From Xylogone sp. PMI_703 (Eukaryota; Ascomycota; Leotiomycetes), in the NCBI GenBank assembly GCA_021399445.1, contig JAJTUQ010000003.1:4526001-4590000 (forward strand): a DNA stretch of 64,000 bases, in the 5' to 3' direction. The notes below the pieces were generated by a model, which was given only the letters and a program-made list of their open reading frames with translations, did no database searches and was not told the origin of the DNA. Positions 1 to 9,915 of the stretch are shown in pieces. Positions within the stretch are counted from its first letter, which is position 1. Each line of letters starts with the position of its first letter. The position numbers were made by a program, and so were the translations under genes.

Positions 1-644
1 TCCGTAACCTTAATACGAGCCAAGCATGCTAAGCTCCTCCTCGAGCCCCTCAGACCCTGAATCAGAGCCGTAGGTGTGGCGAGTGTGGTAAGCAAACCGC
101 ATCTGCATAATAGTTATTCCGCTACCGAAACACCGAGCACAAAATTCCGGTACGGCATTAATAATTTAAAAGGTCCGGAGGCTTGGGTTACTAAATACAA
201 CACCGATTTTAGCTTAACTTACCTTATTCCTAACTAGCTATTGGAAATCGATCAGTTTCCCTTCCTGATGGCTGGTATGGTAGTGGTTGTGACCATATTG
301 CTACTTCTACAAGGTATGCTTCCTACGGTCACGGGCTACTAATTGGAGTACATCATTCCTTTCCCTTTAAACTGGACTCAGGAAAGTGACTAATAATTAG
401 ACAGAAAGCCATCAGTATCCTTTCATTCAATTGGTGGTTAAAACGAACTCTACTCCTGGAGCCGAGGCTGTAACTGTTAACCCAGCCAAAACGCAGCACC
501 CTAAACGGTAATGGCTTATGTTTCGTGTTTTAAAGACGAGAACTTTGCCAACAGATTCGCAGATCATTTATCCATATACATTTCTGGTCAAGCGTTATGA
601 GAACTATTTATAATTATCTGTAATGGTCACCTAATCATACCAAG
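1..644. other. Intergenic, no confident gene
   Basis: No confident gene is seen. On the minus strand an ATG near 113 opens a 32-codon frame closing with TAA near 15, which could be the 5' end of a gene running off the left edge, but a stop before any donor makes this weak. The rest is AT-rich spacer downstream of the peptidase gene. Confidence 0.4.
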
Positions 645-2675
645 TCAAGCGGGAATGTGCTCCTGAAACCAGCTCAGTAGCCTACAGCAGAAATCGATAT
701 AGGCAGGAAATTTCCTTATTCCATGGCCTTCATTGGGATAAACGGAGACAACAGATTTTACACCGTGCTCCACTAAGGCGTTATGATACTGTATGGCCTG
801 AGTTGGAGGTGTGCAGCGATCATCAGCTCCCGTAATCAGGAGCACAGGAGTCGGATAACGCCCAGCAAACATCAATGGGCTTCGATGATAATACGGGCCG
901 TCCTTGGCGTACGGGTCAGCATTCAAGAAATCTCGATCGAAATAGCCAATATTGGAAGTGGTATGCTGCGAGACCCAGTCAGTGACGGGCGCAAGTGGTA
1001 CGGCAGCGCCAAAGCGATCTGTTTGAGTGATCAGCCATGCAGACATGAAGCCTCCATAGCTACCGCCAGTCACGCCCACGCGTGAAGCATCAGCAATCCC
1101 ACGGTCAATCATCGCTTCTACTCCTGAAAGCAAATCTTGGGCATCAGCTCCGCCCATGTCCCCATAGACGTGAGAGGTGAATTCATGCCCACGGGTCTTG
1201 GAGCCGCGAGGATTCGGGCTCAAGACCGCATATCCGCGGGCAACGAGTAAAGGTACAAACGGGTATCGCAGAGACCACTGGTTCCTAAAAGCTGAGGTTG
1301 GGCCGCCATGGATGTGTAGGACTAAGGGATGTGGTTTATTCCCAGTTGAGGGGAGGCACAAATACCCCTGAATCTCCAAGCCGTCAGGAGCAGTCCAACT
1401 GACCTGTTCGATGGAACCCATTTGAGTCTGGAGATACCGTGATCCTTCATGTTCTAAAGATGCTATGGTTTTTACGTCTCCTTTGTCTATCAGTGCTAAC
1501 TCTTGGTAACGCGTCCAACTCTCAAGTACCACTGCAAACCTATCCTCTGAAAGAAGGGTTGCTTGAGGATACCGATCACCACATGTCTCAGAGCTTGTCC
1601 ATAACTCTTTTATGCTCTGATCTCCTTTGACATCAATGGTGCCTGCAACAGTGTCCCACTCACGGAGACCTATGAAGAAAAGCTTTTCATCGTTCTGCCA
1701 GATCAGTTGAGTGGTATCAACCTTCTTAGCCTCGAGAATGGATGACGATCCATTTTTGATGTTGACAACCAATACTTCACCAGCGATGACCCCTCGATCA
1801 CTGTACAAACCCTCAATCACAGCTACCTGTGTAGCAGATGGGGAAACCACTGGAAGACCCATTTGGCGAGAGCTTCTATAAAGCGTTCGTTCTTTCCCTG
1901 TGTTGATGTCAATAATAGCCAACGTAGCCTTGTACCAGGCCCCTTCATCTGGTGTGGGCGAGACGATAGCTACGAGATCCTTGTTACCGCACCAGACTAC
2001 TTCCCAAAAGTTAATCCCCTTCTCGCCAACTTGAACGAGCTTATCTTCAGCATTATGATAAATCCACGCTCTTCTCCAGGGCTTCTCACTAATGCCACCC
2101 TCAACATTTGGAAGCCATGAAGGTAGCTGACTCTCGGATCTATCTGCCATAGTCCCCGAGCCAGCACCGCCTGCCTTGTCTGCTCCTCGCTCTGCCATTC
2201 CAAGCAAGATTTTGGTGCCATCAGGTGACCAAGAAACGGATTCAACAGTGCCATCTAGCTTTCCAATAGGGCGTGCTTCGCCCAGAGAATCAAGATCCAG
2301 TAGGTAGAGCTGGAAAACTCCCATCTCGGTGCGGTCCGAGAGGAATGCTAGTGAGCGCCCGTCCGGTGAGAATCGAGCCTGGCAATCACTATTGGGGCCA
2401 TAAGTTATAGTCTCTATTGTCCCACGTTCAACATCAGCCACACAAATCCGAGTGCTGGGCACACCCTCCAACTTGTCCCAAATTGACCCTGTAAATGCGA
2501 TTTTCCGTCCATCTGGAGAAGCCGAAGGATCGATTGCACCGCTGACTTTACCAAATGCCCCGCCGTGCAATTGTTGAAAATGATTCTCAACATCCCTCCA
2601 AATACTGGTGTTACGTAGATCTCTCTGCTGCGCTAGAGGAATGGAAGACATCACCGGCACCTGGGAGTTCACCAT
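645..2675 (-). CDS. S9-family serine peptidase (acylaminoacyl-peptidase / DPP-like)
   Basis: Intronless 676-aa protein. The N-terminal two thirds hold WD40-like PD40 beta-propeller repeats (several SPDG motifs such as SASPDGRKIAF and FSPDGRSLAF). The C-terminal third is an alpha/beta-hydrolase with the prolyl-oligopeptidase nucleophile elbow GGSYGG (Ser near 539), Asp near 619 in GADDRCTPP and His near 651 in NEGHG, so the catalytic triad is complete. No signal peptide is visible, so a cytosolic oligopeptidase removing dipeptides or N-acylated residues fits better than the secreted DPP V. The start is the first ATG of the frame. It is transcribed divergently from sconB across about 1 kb. Family assignment is firm; exact substrate is unknown. 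Confidence 0.9.
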   Translation of the reverse strand: MVNSQVPVMSSIPLAQQRDLRNTSIWRDVENHFQQLHGGAFGKVSGAIDPSASPDGRKIAFTGSIWDKLEGVPSTRICVADVERGTIETITYGPNSDCQARFSPDGRSLAFLSDRTEMGVFQLYLLDLDSLGEARPIGKLDGTVESVSWSPDGTKILLGMAERGADKAGGAGSGTMADRSESQLPSWLPNVEGGISEKPWRRAWIYHNAEDKLVQVGEKGINFWEVVWCGNKDLVAIVSPTPDEGAWYKATLAIIDINTGKERTLYRSSRQMGLPVVSPSATQVAVIEGLYSDRGVIAGEVLVVNIKNGSSSILEAKKVDTTQLIWQNDEKLFFIGLREWDTVAGTIDVKGDQSIKELWTSSETCGDRYPQATLLSEDRFAVVLESWTRYQELALIDKGDVKTIASLEHEGSRYLQTQMGSIEQVSWTAPDGLEIQGYLCLPSTGNKPHPLVLHIHGGPTSAFRNQWSLRYPFVPLLVARGYAVLSPNPRGSKTRGHEFTSHVYGDMGGADAQDLLSGVEAMIDRGIADASRVGVTGGSYGGFMSAWLITQTDRFGAAVPLAPVTDWVSQHTTSNIGYFDRDFLNADPYAKDGPYYHRSPLMFAGRYPTPVLLITGADDRCTPPTQAIQYHNALVEHGVKSVVSVYPNEGHGIRKFPAYIDFCCRLLSWFQEHIPA

Positions 2676-3681
2676 ATTGAATGTTTGTGGATATTGGAAA
2701 TGGCTGCATGTGCCACTTCGTGGGCGGGGGAATTACTCCAGCGGCATGCGTGCCCCACCAGAATTGATTAGCTGGGAGCAGACGCATAAAAGTATTGCCG
2801 CACCGTTGTGGCTGTAGCACGTGATAATAAGGAGAGTGGGCACGTGCTGGCACGTGCGAGGAGCTCGCCAGCATTTTTTCCTTTGTCGTTGATCGCGTGC
2901 TTGACACCTGGAATATGAGGCTCTAAAGTAAGGCACCAACACAAGAAAACGACATCGACGATTTGCCTCCGTTATCGTCGGAGCGGAGACAAAGACCTCA
3001 GAGAAAAAGAGCAGAAGAGCAGCAGCAAACCACGGTCAAGAACAATAAATATCCTTATATAAGCTTGTTGACCAGATGAACCATGGTAGATGGGGATTTG
3101 TCTCATCGCAATTCTCTCGCAATCGCACACTATTGAACAGCGTCGAGCCCGATTGCAGCATTTGTCTTTCTCTCAGTCTCTCTTTTGTGCTCGCTACAAG
3201 TTCCCAGGTCAGAACCAGCGACCACTGACCAGTCGAGTTTGGAGGCGAATCTCTTCCCCCCAGGCGCAACCGCAACTTTCAGCGCAGCACGCCATCCGAT
3301 CTCGAGCGCACCTCACCTCCAGCGCCCGCCCGCCAGCAAATGTCCAGCGCATCTCACGCATCTCACGCATCTCCTTTCTCTCTCACTCCTCTCCTCTTTG
3401 ACGAAACAATCCGAAACTGGCACACCATCGCCCCGGCATGCAAGGGCAGACGCTGATTCCTCCGTGAGCGAGCCAGCGCCAGCCCCTCGTGCTCCTGCTT
3501 CGACCTCATTTGCGTGTTGCTCTCACTATCCTCTCCCTCTCTCCCTCTCTCTTCCTCTCAGTTCCTGGTCCTTGGATCTTGCGTGCTGGATTACTACAGC
3601 AATACGCTTCTGGCTGCTTCCCTGGGCCCCCCGTCAACGACTCCTGCTCTTGCTCTTGCTCTGAGCTCATCCCGCCCCAGG
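2676..3681. promoter_or_regulatory. Divergent promoter of peptidase and sconB; long pyrimidine-rich leader
   Basis: Shared upstream region. It contains three CACGTG boxes close to the peptidase side and, from about 3330 to 3660, a CT-rich stretch with a repeated GCATCTCAC unit (three copies near 3350) typical of fungal promoters and 5' leaders. Open frames in the CT-rich part begin at GTG or lack an in-frame ATG and are read as leader, not as coding. Confidence 0.6.
2818..2856. promoter_or_regulatory. Cluster of three CACGTG E-boxes
   Basis: Perfect CACGTG palindromes lie at 2818-2823, 2841-2846 and 2851-2856. In yeast Cbf1 binds this hexamer at sulfur (MET) genes together with Met4. The adjacent sconB encodes the F-box subunit controlling the Met4-like factor MetR, so a sulfur-feedback role is plausible but inferred. 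Confidence 0.5.
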
Positions 3682-6096
3682 ATGACTCGACACACCGCCG
3701 CCGACGACCACTCTCTGCGCCCCTCGATTGAAATATCAACGGTGCGCCGCGACGGACATGGCTCCTCGGCTCGTGTGTTCGATTCTTCCTCCTTCACGAC
3801 AACGGCTCCTTCGACCTTTACACCGACGTCCTCCATCCCCGCGCTCTCTCTCCCGGCCGTCTTCTCCTCCTCTTCCTTCTCTGCTGCTGCAATGGACTGC
3901 GAGGACACCCTCCCGCTAGCTGCCGACGCTGATGGTGCTGCTAAGACTGCTGTAGACGGCGAGCGTCATTCGAAGAACCATGGCGACAGTCAGGACGGCG
4001 TGGCGCACAACAAGTCGCTGAGTCTTTCGTCCACCAGCAGAGTGGCCGGCCAGACCGTGGCACCTTTCCTTGCAAAGCACATTCCGAATCAATATGCTCC
4101 TCTAGGTGGGCCTTCCTCGAGACCCCGGAAGGATCCCAACACCAAATATTGCTACCGTCATCACCCAGATACCAAGTGCCGTAGGACAGCGGATGAACCG
4201 ACCATGGAGAATCTACAAAGGGTACGCTACACATATATCATATATAATATACACTTGTACACAAAAGTTCTACGCTTCAACTTGGGATTGGATTTGCATG
4301 ATAAGCTACAGCTGGATAGAGATATACTTGATGCTGACTAAGTACCTTTTTTCTAGGACCTCGAGACGCTCTCGCAAGACGACCAGCAAGGGATTGCTCA
4401 CGTCTGGTCCCTCTTCTCCGCTGCCCCAGCCAAGCATCGGCAGCTTATGCTCCAGGGCATCCTCACCCAATGTTGTTTCCCGCAGCTCTCCTACCTCTCC
4501 GGCGCCGTGCGAGATCTCATCCGAATCGACTTCGTCAGCGCCCTACCCTCCGAAATTTCATTCAAGATCCTCTGTTACCTCGACACCATCTCCCTCTGTA
4601 AGGCAGCACAGGTGAGCCGGCGCTGGCGGATGCTGGCGGATGATGATGTGGTATGGCACAAGATGTGCGAGCAACATATCGACCGGAAGTGCACCAAGTG
4701 CGGTTGGGGATTGCCTCTGCTGGAACGGAAGCGACTGCGGGACTGGAAGCGGCAGCAACAGTTGCGCGCAACGGGCCGTGGTCTGAATGAGTGGTCGCCA
4801 GACTTGACTCCCCTCCCAGACCAGCCTTCGTCCAGCGAGGAAGGGACGCAGACAACGGTGGTGGTGTCTCATGGAGCAACCAAGAGGAGCGCCGATGCGT
4901 TTGGTGCCGATGGCTTGGCTCCTGCCGAGGTCGAAGTAGTAAAGCGTCCTTGCACTGATGGCCACAATGTGGTGCACTTGGATCGACCCAAATTCCGGCC
5001 CTGGAAGGATGTTTATAAGGATCGCTTCAAAGTGGGGACAAACTGGAAATATGGACGCTGTTCCACCAAAGTGTTTAAAGGACACACCAACGGTGTCATG
5101 TGTCTCCAATTCGATGACAATATCGTCGCAACCGGTTCCTACGATACTACGATCAAGATCTGGGATATCAATACTGGAGAATGCATCCGTACGCTGCGTG
5201 GTCATACCTCGGGCATTCGCGCGCTGCAGTTTGATAGCACCAAGCTGATCAGCGGCTCCCTCGACCGGACTTTGAAGGTCTGGAACTGGCACACGGGCGA
5301 GTGCCTGTCTACCTTCCAGGGCCACACCGCCGGCGTCATTGCCCTCAATTTTGACGGCAACATTCTTGCTTCGGGCTCTGTCGATACTTCGATCAAGATC
5401 TGGAACTTCGAAGACAAATCTACCTTCTGCCTTCGCGGTCATACGGACTGGGTCAACGCCGTCAAAGTTGACAGTGCATCGCGAACTGTTTTCTCTGCGT
5501 CAGATGACTGCACGGTCCGACTCTGGGACCTGGATACGAAACAGTCTATTCGAACGTTTGAAGGTCATGTGGGCCAGGTACAACAAATCTGCATCCTCCC
5601 ACCAGAGTACGAACCGGACGAGGCGGATTACCACGACGATGACGACACCTCGAGCAGTGTCTCCTCCGGCGATCTTCCTTATTCTCCTCATCCCTCAGAC
5701 GACTGCCCCACCACAACCGCCGAGTCCTTTGGTCCCGGTTTCGCCTCCTCTGCTGCCTCGGGCCGTGCCCTTCCTCCACGATACATCCTCACTTCCGCGC
5801 TTGACTCCACCATTCGTCTCTGGGACTGCCACTGCTCGCCACCACGTTGTCTGAAGACTTTGTTTGGCCATGTTGAGGGTATCTGGGCATTGGCAGGAGA
5901 CTTGCTGCGCATCGTCTCTGGCGCTGAGGACAGGATGGTCAAAGTGTGGGATGCACGTACAGGAAAGTGTGACAGGACATTTACGGGGCATGCTGGTCCG
6001 GTCACGTGCATCGGATTAAGTGATAGTCGAATGGTGACTGGGAGTGAAGATTGTGAGGTGAGGGTTTACAGTTTTACGGGCGATAACAACACCTAG
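3682..6096 (+). CDS. sconB: F-box/WD40 protein, sulfur controller SconB-like
   Basis: Two exons, 3682-4221 and 4357-6096, with a 135-bp intron (GTACGC donor, CTGAC branch, TTCTAG acceptor); 759 aa from the first ATG. The part from 3892 (initiator near MDCEDT, 689 aa) is closer to the family's usual length, so the real start may be there. Visible features are a conserved [11 protein letters not shown] segment, an F-box ([14 protein letters not shown]...) directly after the segment that starts exon 2, a zinc-like CTKCGW patch, and a C-terminal beta-propeller of about seven WD repeats ([36 protein letters not shown]) with an acidic/Ser-rich insertion before the last repeats. In the family it is the substrate receptor of an SCF ubiquitin ligase that inactivates the bZIP activator MetR when sulfur is plentiful. 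Symbol by family resemblance. Confidence 0.9.
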
Positions 6097-7050
6097 CCAA
6101 TGCAGGCTAGCAACCCGATTTTCTTTGAACTTATATTCATCAACGTTATGGAATGGGTCTTTCTCAACTTGGCTCATGGCATGGTTTTCTTTTCTATCTC
6201 ATTGAGTCTTCCTTTCTAATGAAAGGAGGCTGTAAAACGAAGGTACTGTTATATGGATACTATGGGCTTGATGGACTCTGATTGGATGGGACGAACGTAT
6301 GAATGGACGGATATCATACAGAGGCGTTTATAGTGGGCATTAGATCAAAAGCTGGTGTTTGGCGTGATTATTTCTGGCGTACGGAGAGCAAGGATATAGT
6401 TATGTCTTTTATCTCACATCTTCTTTAGAGAGTCTTCCTCTTTGCCCTTGTAGAAAGTTCTTATCTCAAGTTTACGAGAAAGATATGATTGGATTTGATG
6501 GGATGATATCCGAATGCACAAATGCTTGGTTACTGTAGCTATTTAGGATAGCTTTATACTTCTTAAATCCATCAATATTATGTTATAACGCTTAGAGGAC
6601 CTTTGTGTGATAATATTAATTCTTGTGTTAATTGCTAGAAGTGAAGGTGGTTGATTGTTGTACGGCTGTAAGAACCGGAGTCTATATACTACGTACAGAT
6701 CACGTGATACGCCGCACGTACACGTGCTACACACGTGCTGCATACTGTTTTCCCTACCACTATAGCACTTTAACTTACCTAGCCTATAAACCATTTAATA
6801 ATAGTGGTTATGGGCTTACCCTATAATGGAGTAACATATGTATCTGTAGTAAGTTAAATCTCTGTCTCAGACGACTTGTGTTATAACCTCTGACAGATTA
6901 CTCTTATTATCATTATATTAGGTTAAACATTATAAACATTTTATTTTAATTCGTTATAGTATTATCTTGTTTTATCTTTTCAGCAGTAATGGTATTTAAC
7001 TCCAGTTTGTTATTTAAGCTAACAAAAATTAGACCTAATCTCTAGTACAT
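6097..7050. other. Convergent intergenic region
   Basis: Region between two gene 3' ends. The first 400 bases are probably the sconB 3' UTR. From about 6540 it becomes AT-rich with no coding signal. It contains a second tight group of CACGTG hexamers (6701-6737). Confidence 0.6.
6701..6737. promoter_or_regulatory. Second cluster of three CACGTG hexamers
   Basis: CACGTG occurs at 6701-6706, 6721-6726 and 6732-6737, all within 37 bases. The position is odd: it lies between two convergent 3' ends, not in an obvious promoter. Function is unknown. Confidence 0.35.
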
Positions 7051-9065
7051 CTATTTGCGGGTGGGAGCCGCAGTTGCAGAGGCACAGTACGAACTTCCAA
7101 AGGCGATCACGGTGCTTGCTACTGCAGGACCACAAGCACCATTAGAACAATCGCGAAGACCAAACCCAAAGTTGACATTTTCGCAGAGACACCTAGGATC
7201 GGGACTGGAACATCCAAGAGCTGAGTATTGGGCAAGCATGTTATTGAAGCATGTTTGGCCGCACGAAGGCAAAGCAGCAATTCCCGTAACTGTAGAGGTA
7301 GCGGTACTGGTAGCGGTAGCAAGTGCAGAGGAGCAGTATGCACTGCCAAAGGCAATTACCGTGCTTGCTACTGCGGTGCCACAAGCGCCATTGGAGCAGT
7401 CGCGAAGACCAAATCCAAAGTTTACATTCTTGCAGAGACAAGCGGGATCGGGACTGGCACACCCAAGGGCCGAGTACTGCCCTAGCATGTTGTTGAAGCA
7501 GGTTTGGCCGCAAGATGGAAGGGAAGCAATTCCTGTTACGGTAGAAGTAGTGGTTGTCGTCCGTGTAGCAGTAGCGAGGGCAGATGAACAGTATGCGCTT
7601 CCAAAAGCAATTACAGTGCTGGCGACGGCTGTACCGCAGGCGCCATTAGAGCAATCGCGAAGGCCGAAACCAAAATTGACGTTTTCACAGAGACATGCGG
7701 GGTCTGGAGAAGAGCATCCAAGCGACGAGTACTGGCCTAGCATATTGTTGAAGCATGTTTGGCCACAGGAAGGTAGACTACCAATGCCTGTAATTGTGGA
7801 GGTGGTAGATGTTGATGTTTTGCGGGTAGTGGTGGTGGTAGTCGTAGTAGTAAGTCTGGTGGTGGTAGTAGTAGTAGTTGTCTTCCCAGTAGAGGTGGTC
7901 TTGGAGGTCGAGGAAGTGGTCCTTGATGTGGCCACGGAGCTACAGTTCCCAAACTGAGGTTGACTATATATTAGATTAGCTTGCGTTTTATAGTAGAATG
8001 ACCGTGATACATAAGTAAGTAGGAAGCACGAAAAACAAGCATTGGAAACCTTACCATCCTGCTCCACAATCAGATGGGAGTGAGCCACACTGTCCGTCTT
8101 TGTTACAGCAGTTTCCATAAACCAAGTTGCAGGTGTAGTAGTTGGGGCCACCGCACGTGCCATCGGTGGTATTCCCCGTTGCCCACGAGGGAGGACCCGT
8201 TGGCGGCGGGTTTGCTACAGTGCAGTTCCCCGACTGGCAGACGTCGGTACCGCAAAAATTAGTGCCATTGCCACATGCGCCATTCATGTTACAACAGCTG
8301 CCCCATTTCCCAGCGCAGAGACGGTTACCATGTTGGTAGCCACAGGTACCGTCAGTGCTGTAGATTTGATCGCCCGCGCAGGTCCCCTCGTAGCAAGTGC
8401 CCGGTGCGCAATCGGCTCTAACATTAAAGGAACTTGCGGTTAGTATGATCATACCCTAATCACTCAAAGCTGCACATAAACATCGCGAACTTACGTAGAG
8501 TTACCACATTTCCAAGTTGCTGCATTGCAGCACTGAAGAAGGGTGCCGAGACATGTGGCATTGTTGTTTGGAGGGCCGCAGAGCCCATCTGTGGATCTTA
8601 CAGGCTCAACGACTGTTCATGCCGAACGCCATCCGTCAGTGGGCTTTTTTTTCTCTCATCACAAGTCATGGGTTTATTGTGCTTACATCCGTCAACACAG
8701 TAATCGGTATTCTGCTGGATATTACTACAATCTGGATCTAGTTCTGGATTCAGCATGAAAAACTGGTCGATTGTGATCCCGTATTTATCAGCTAATTGGG
8801 TACAGGTGTAGTAGTTGACGTCGGTGTACGTGCTGCCCCAGTAGCGACAGTTGATCTGGCCGGGCTGAGCATCTCCCATGCTGGCCACGCTGGCGCTCTT
8901 GTTGAAGGTTACTGTGGGAGTAGGCGCAGCGCGCAGACGGACGGCACCAGCTGCCCACGTAGAGGGTTGGCAGTCATCGGCCGCGACAGCAGATAACAGT
9001 GAGAGTAGAAAAAAGGTAAAGGAGAGGAGTTGAAGCGACTGAGTCTGGCCTTGACAGAACTTCAT
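7051..9065 (-). CDS. Secreted LysM + three hevein-like (ChtBD1) + three CFEM domain protein
   Basis: Four exons: 9065-8687, 8612-8495, 8417-8055, 7963-7051; 590 aa. The ATG at 9065 is chosen because it gives a signal peptide (about residues 1-29). Order of domains: LysM (about 70-122), three hevein-type ChtBD1 modules (about 133-165, 181-230, 243-293; pattern STDGxCG...CCN), a Thr-rich linker (about 294-345), then three near-identical CFEM modules (about 349-412, 433-496, 514-577). Each CFEM has eight Cys, and the Asp of the PDPxCLC motif used by haem-binding CFEMs is present. Splicing reconstructs the hevein consensus CGAGC across exon 3/4. Secreted or wall-bound chitin binding is well supported; haem or iron binding is possible. 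It is divergent from the GH55 fusion gene, the layout known for LysM genes beside killer-toxin-like chitinases. Confidence 0.85.
7060..7795 (-). repeat. Three direct repeats encoding CFEM modules
   Basis: Three coding repeats at a spacing of about 250 bases inside the last exon. The modules differ at only a few residues (for example PDPACLCEN, PDPACLCKN, PDPRCLCEN), which points to recent tandem duplication or gene conversion. Confidence 0.8.
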
Positions 9066-9915
9066 GGCTATTGCTGGAGAATCAAAATCTGAAGCCTGGG
9101 AATTTGAGCGGCCTCTGAGCAGGAGATGGCCACGGCTGGAGAAGGTTAAATGCGTCGTGGACACCCTGGTAAGCTGTGTGCATCTCAACTCTCGAGGCAA
9201 TCTCCACTCAGTCCATTGGCGCAGGCCGGCAGGGATAATTTACGATAGCTGTCTCGGACGAGGGGCCGAGTTTGGCAGGAGTTTGACAGTTAATATATGG
9301 TTATATGGACACACTTATCGACATATACTTGGCGAGGGGTTCTGGAGGATATTGATGGTCTGGGGTTGATAAGAGGCGGGGAGCAGGGGTAAAGTCTCTC
9401 CTGGTTCTCCTGGTTGGTGGCTTCGGTTGAAAGCCGCTGCGGGTGATGCCTCGCCAAGCCCTATGCCACCGCACCGGGTCCCTTGCAGCCGAAGCTTGTC
9501 CACTAAACGTGCCTTGTGCTTGCCCCGTGCTTCATGTAACTTTGGGGCGTAGGGACCTTCTACGCCGCACTTCCCGCTGGAGCTCCAGGCTTGATTGGGG
9601 AGGTGATTATCTCCTTAAATGTCACATGCAGGTTCTTCCCGTATCTAATTAATATAAAGTTACACAAAATCAATGTAAATATGCATATCGGCTTTCACGT
9701 ATTTCAACTACCTTCCATACTCGGCCTCCTCGCCGAGCCGCAATCTTGTCTGGAGTCTCAGGGATGTACGTGAATATCATCGCACAAGTTATATCAGCAG
9801 ACATCGGGCACGGCAGGTAGCGATGTAGCAGCATCAGAATCAGGCTTAAAATCAGAGGAGCACGAGGGGTCGTCCCTCATCGCCTTCTCTCAAGACTTTT
9901 GCTTCATCAAAGAAA
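9066..9915. promoter_or_regulatory. Divergent promoter of the LysM/CFEM and NucA-GH55 genes
   Basis: About 850 bases separate the two start codons. No coding sequence is seen. A single bidirectional regulatory region would allow co-expression of the two secreted proteins. Confidence 0.5.

Noticed and set aside
3090..3740. Several plus-strand frames in the CT-rich region before sconB
   Set aside because: Low-complexity Ser/Leu/Pro translations of a pyrimidine tract, mostly beginning at GTG; read as leader and promoter.
4558..5442. Minus-strand frame of 294 codons over sconB
   Set aside because: Antisense of WD40 repeats; no family features, and the plus strand is clearly coding.
7055..7957. 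Long plus-strand open frame of 300 codons
   Set aside because: It is the antisense shadow of the CFEM/Thr-rich exon; its valine-rich repeats mirror Thr codons, and the minus strand carries the Cys-rich domains.
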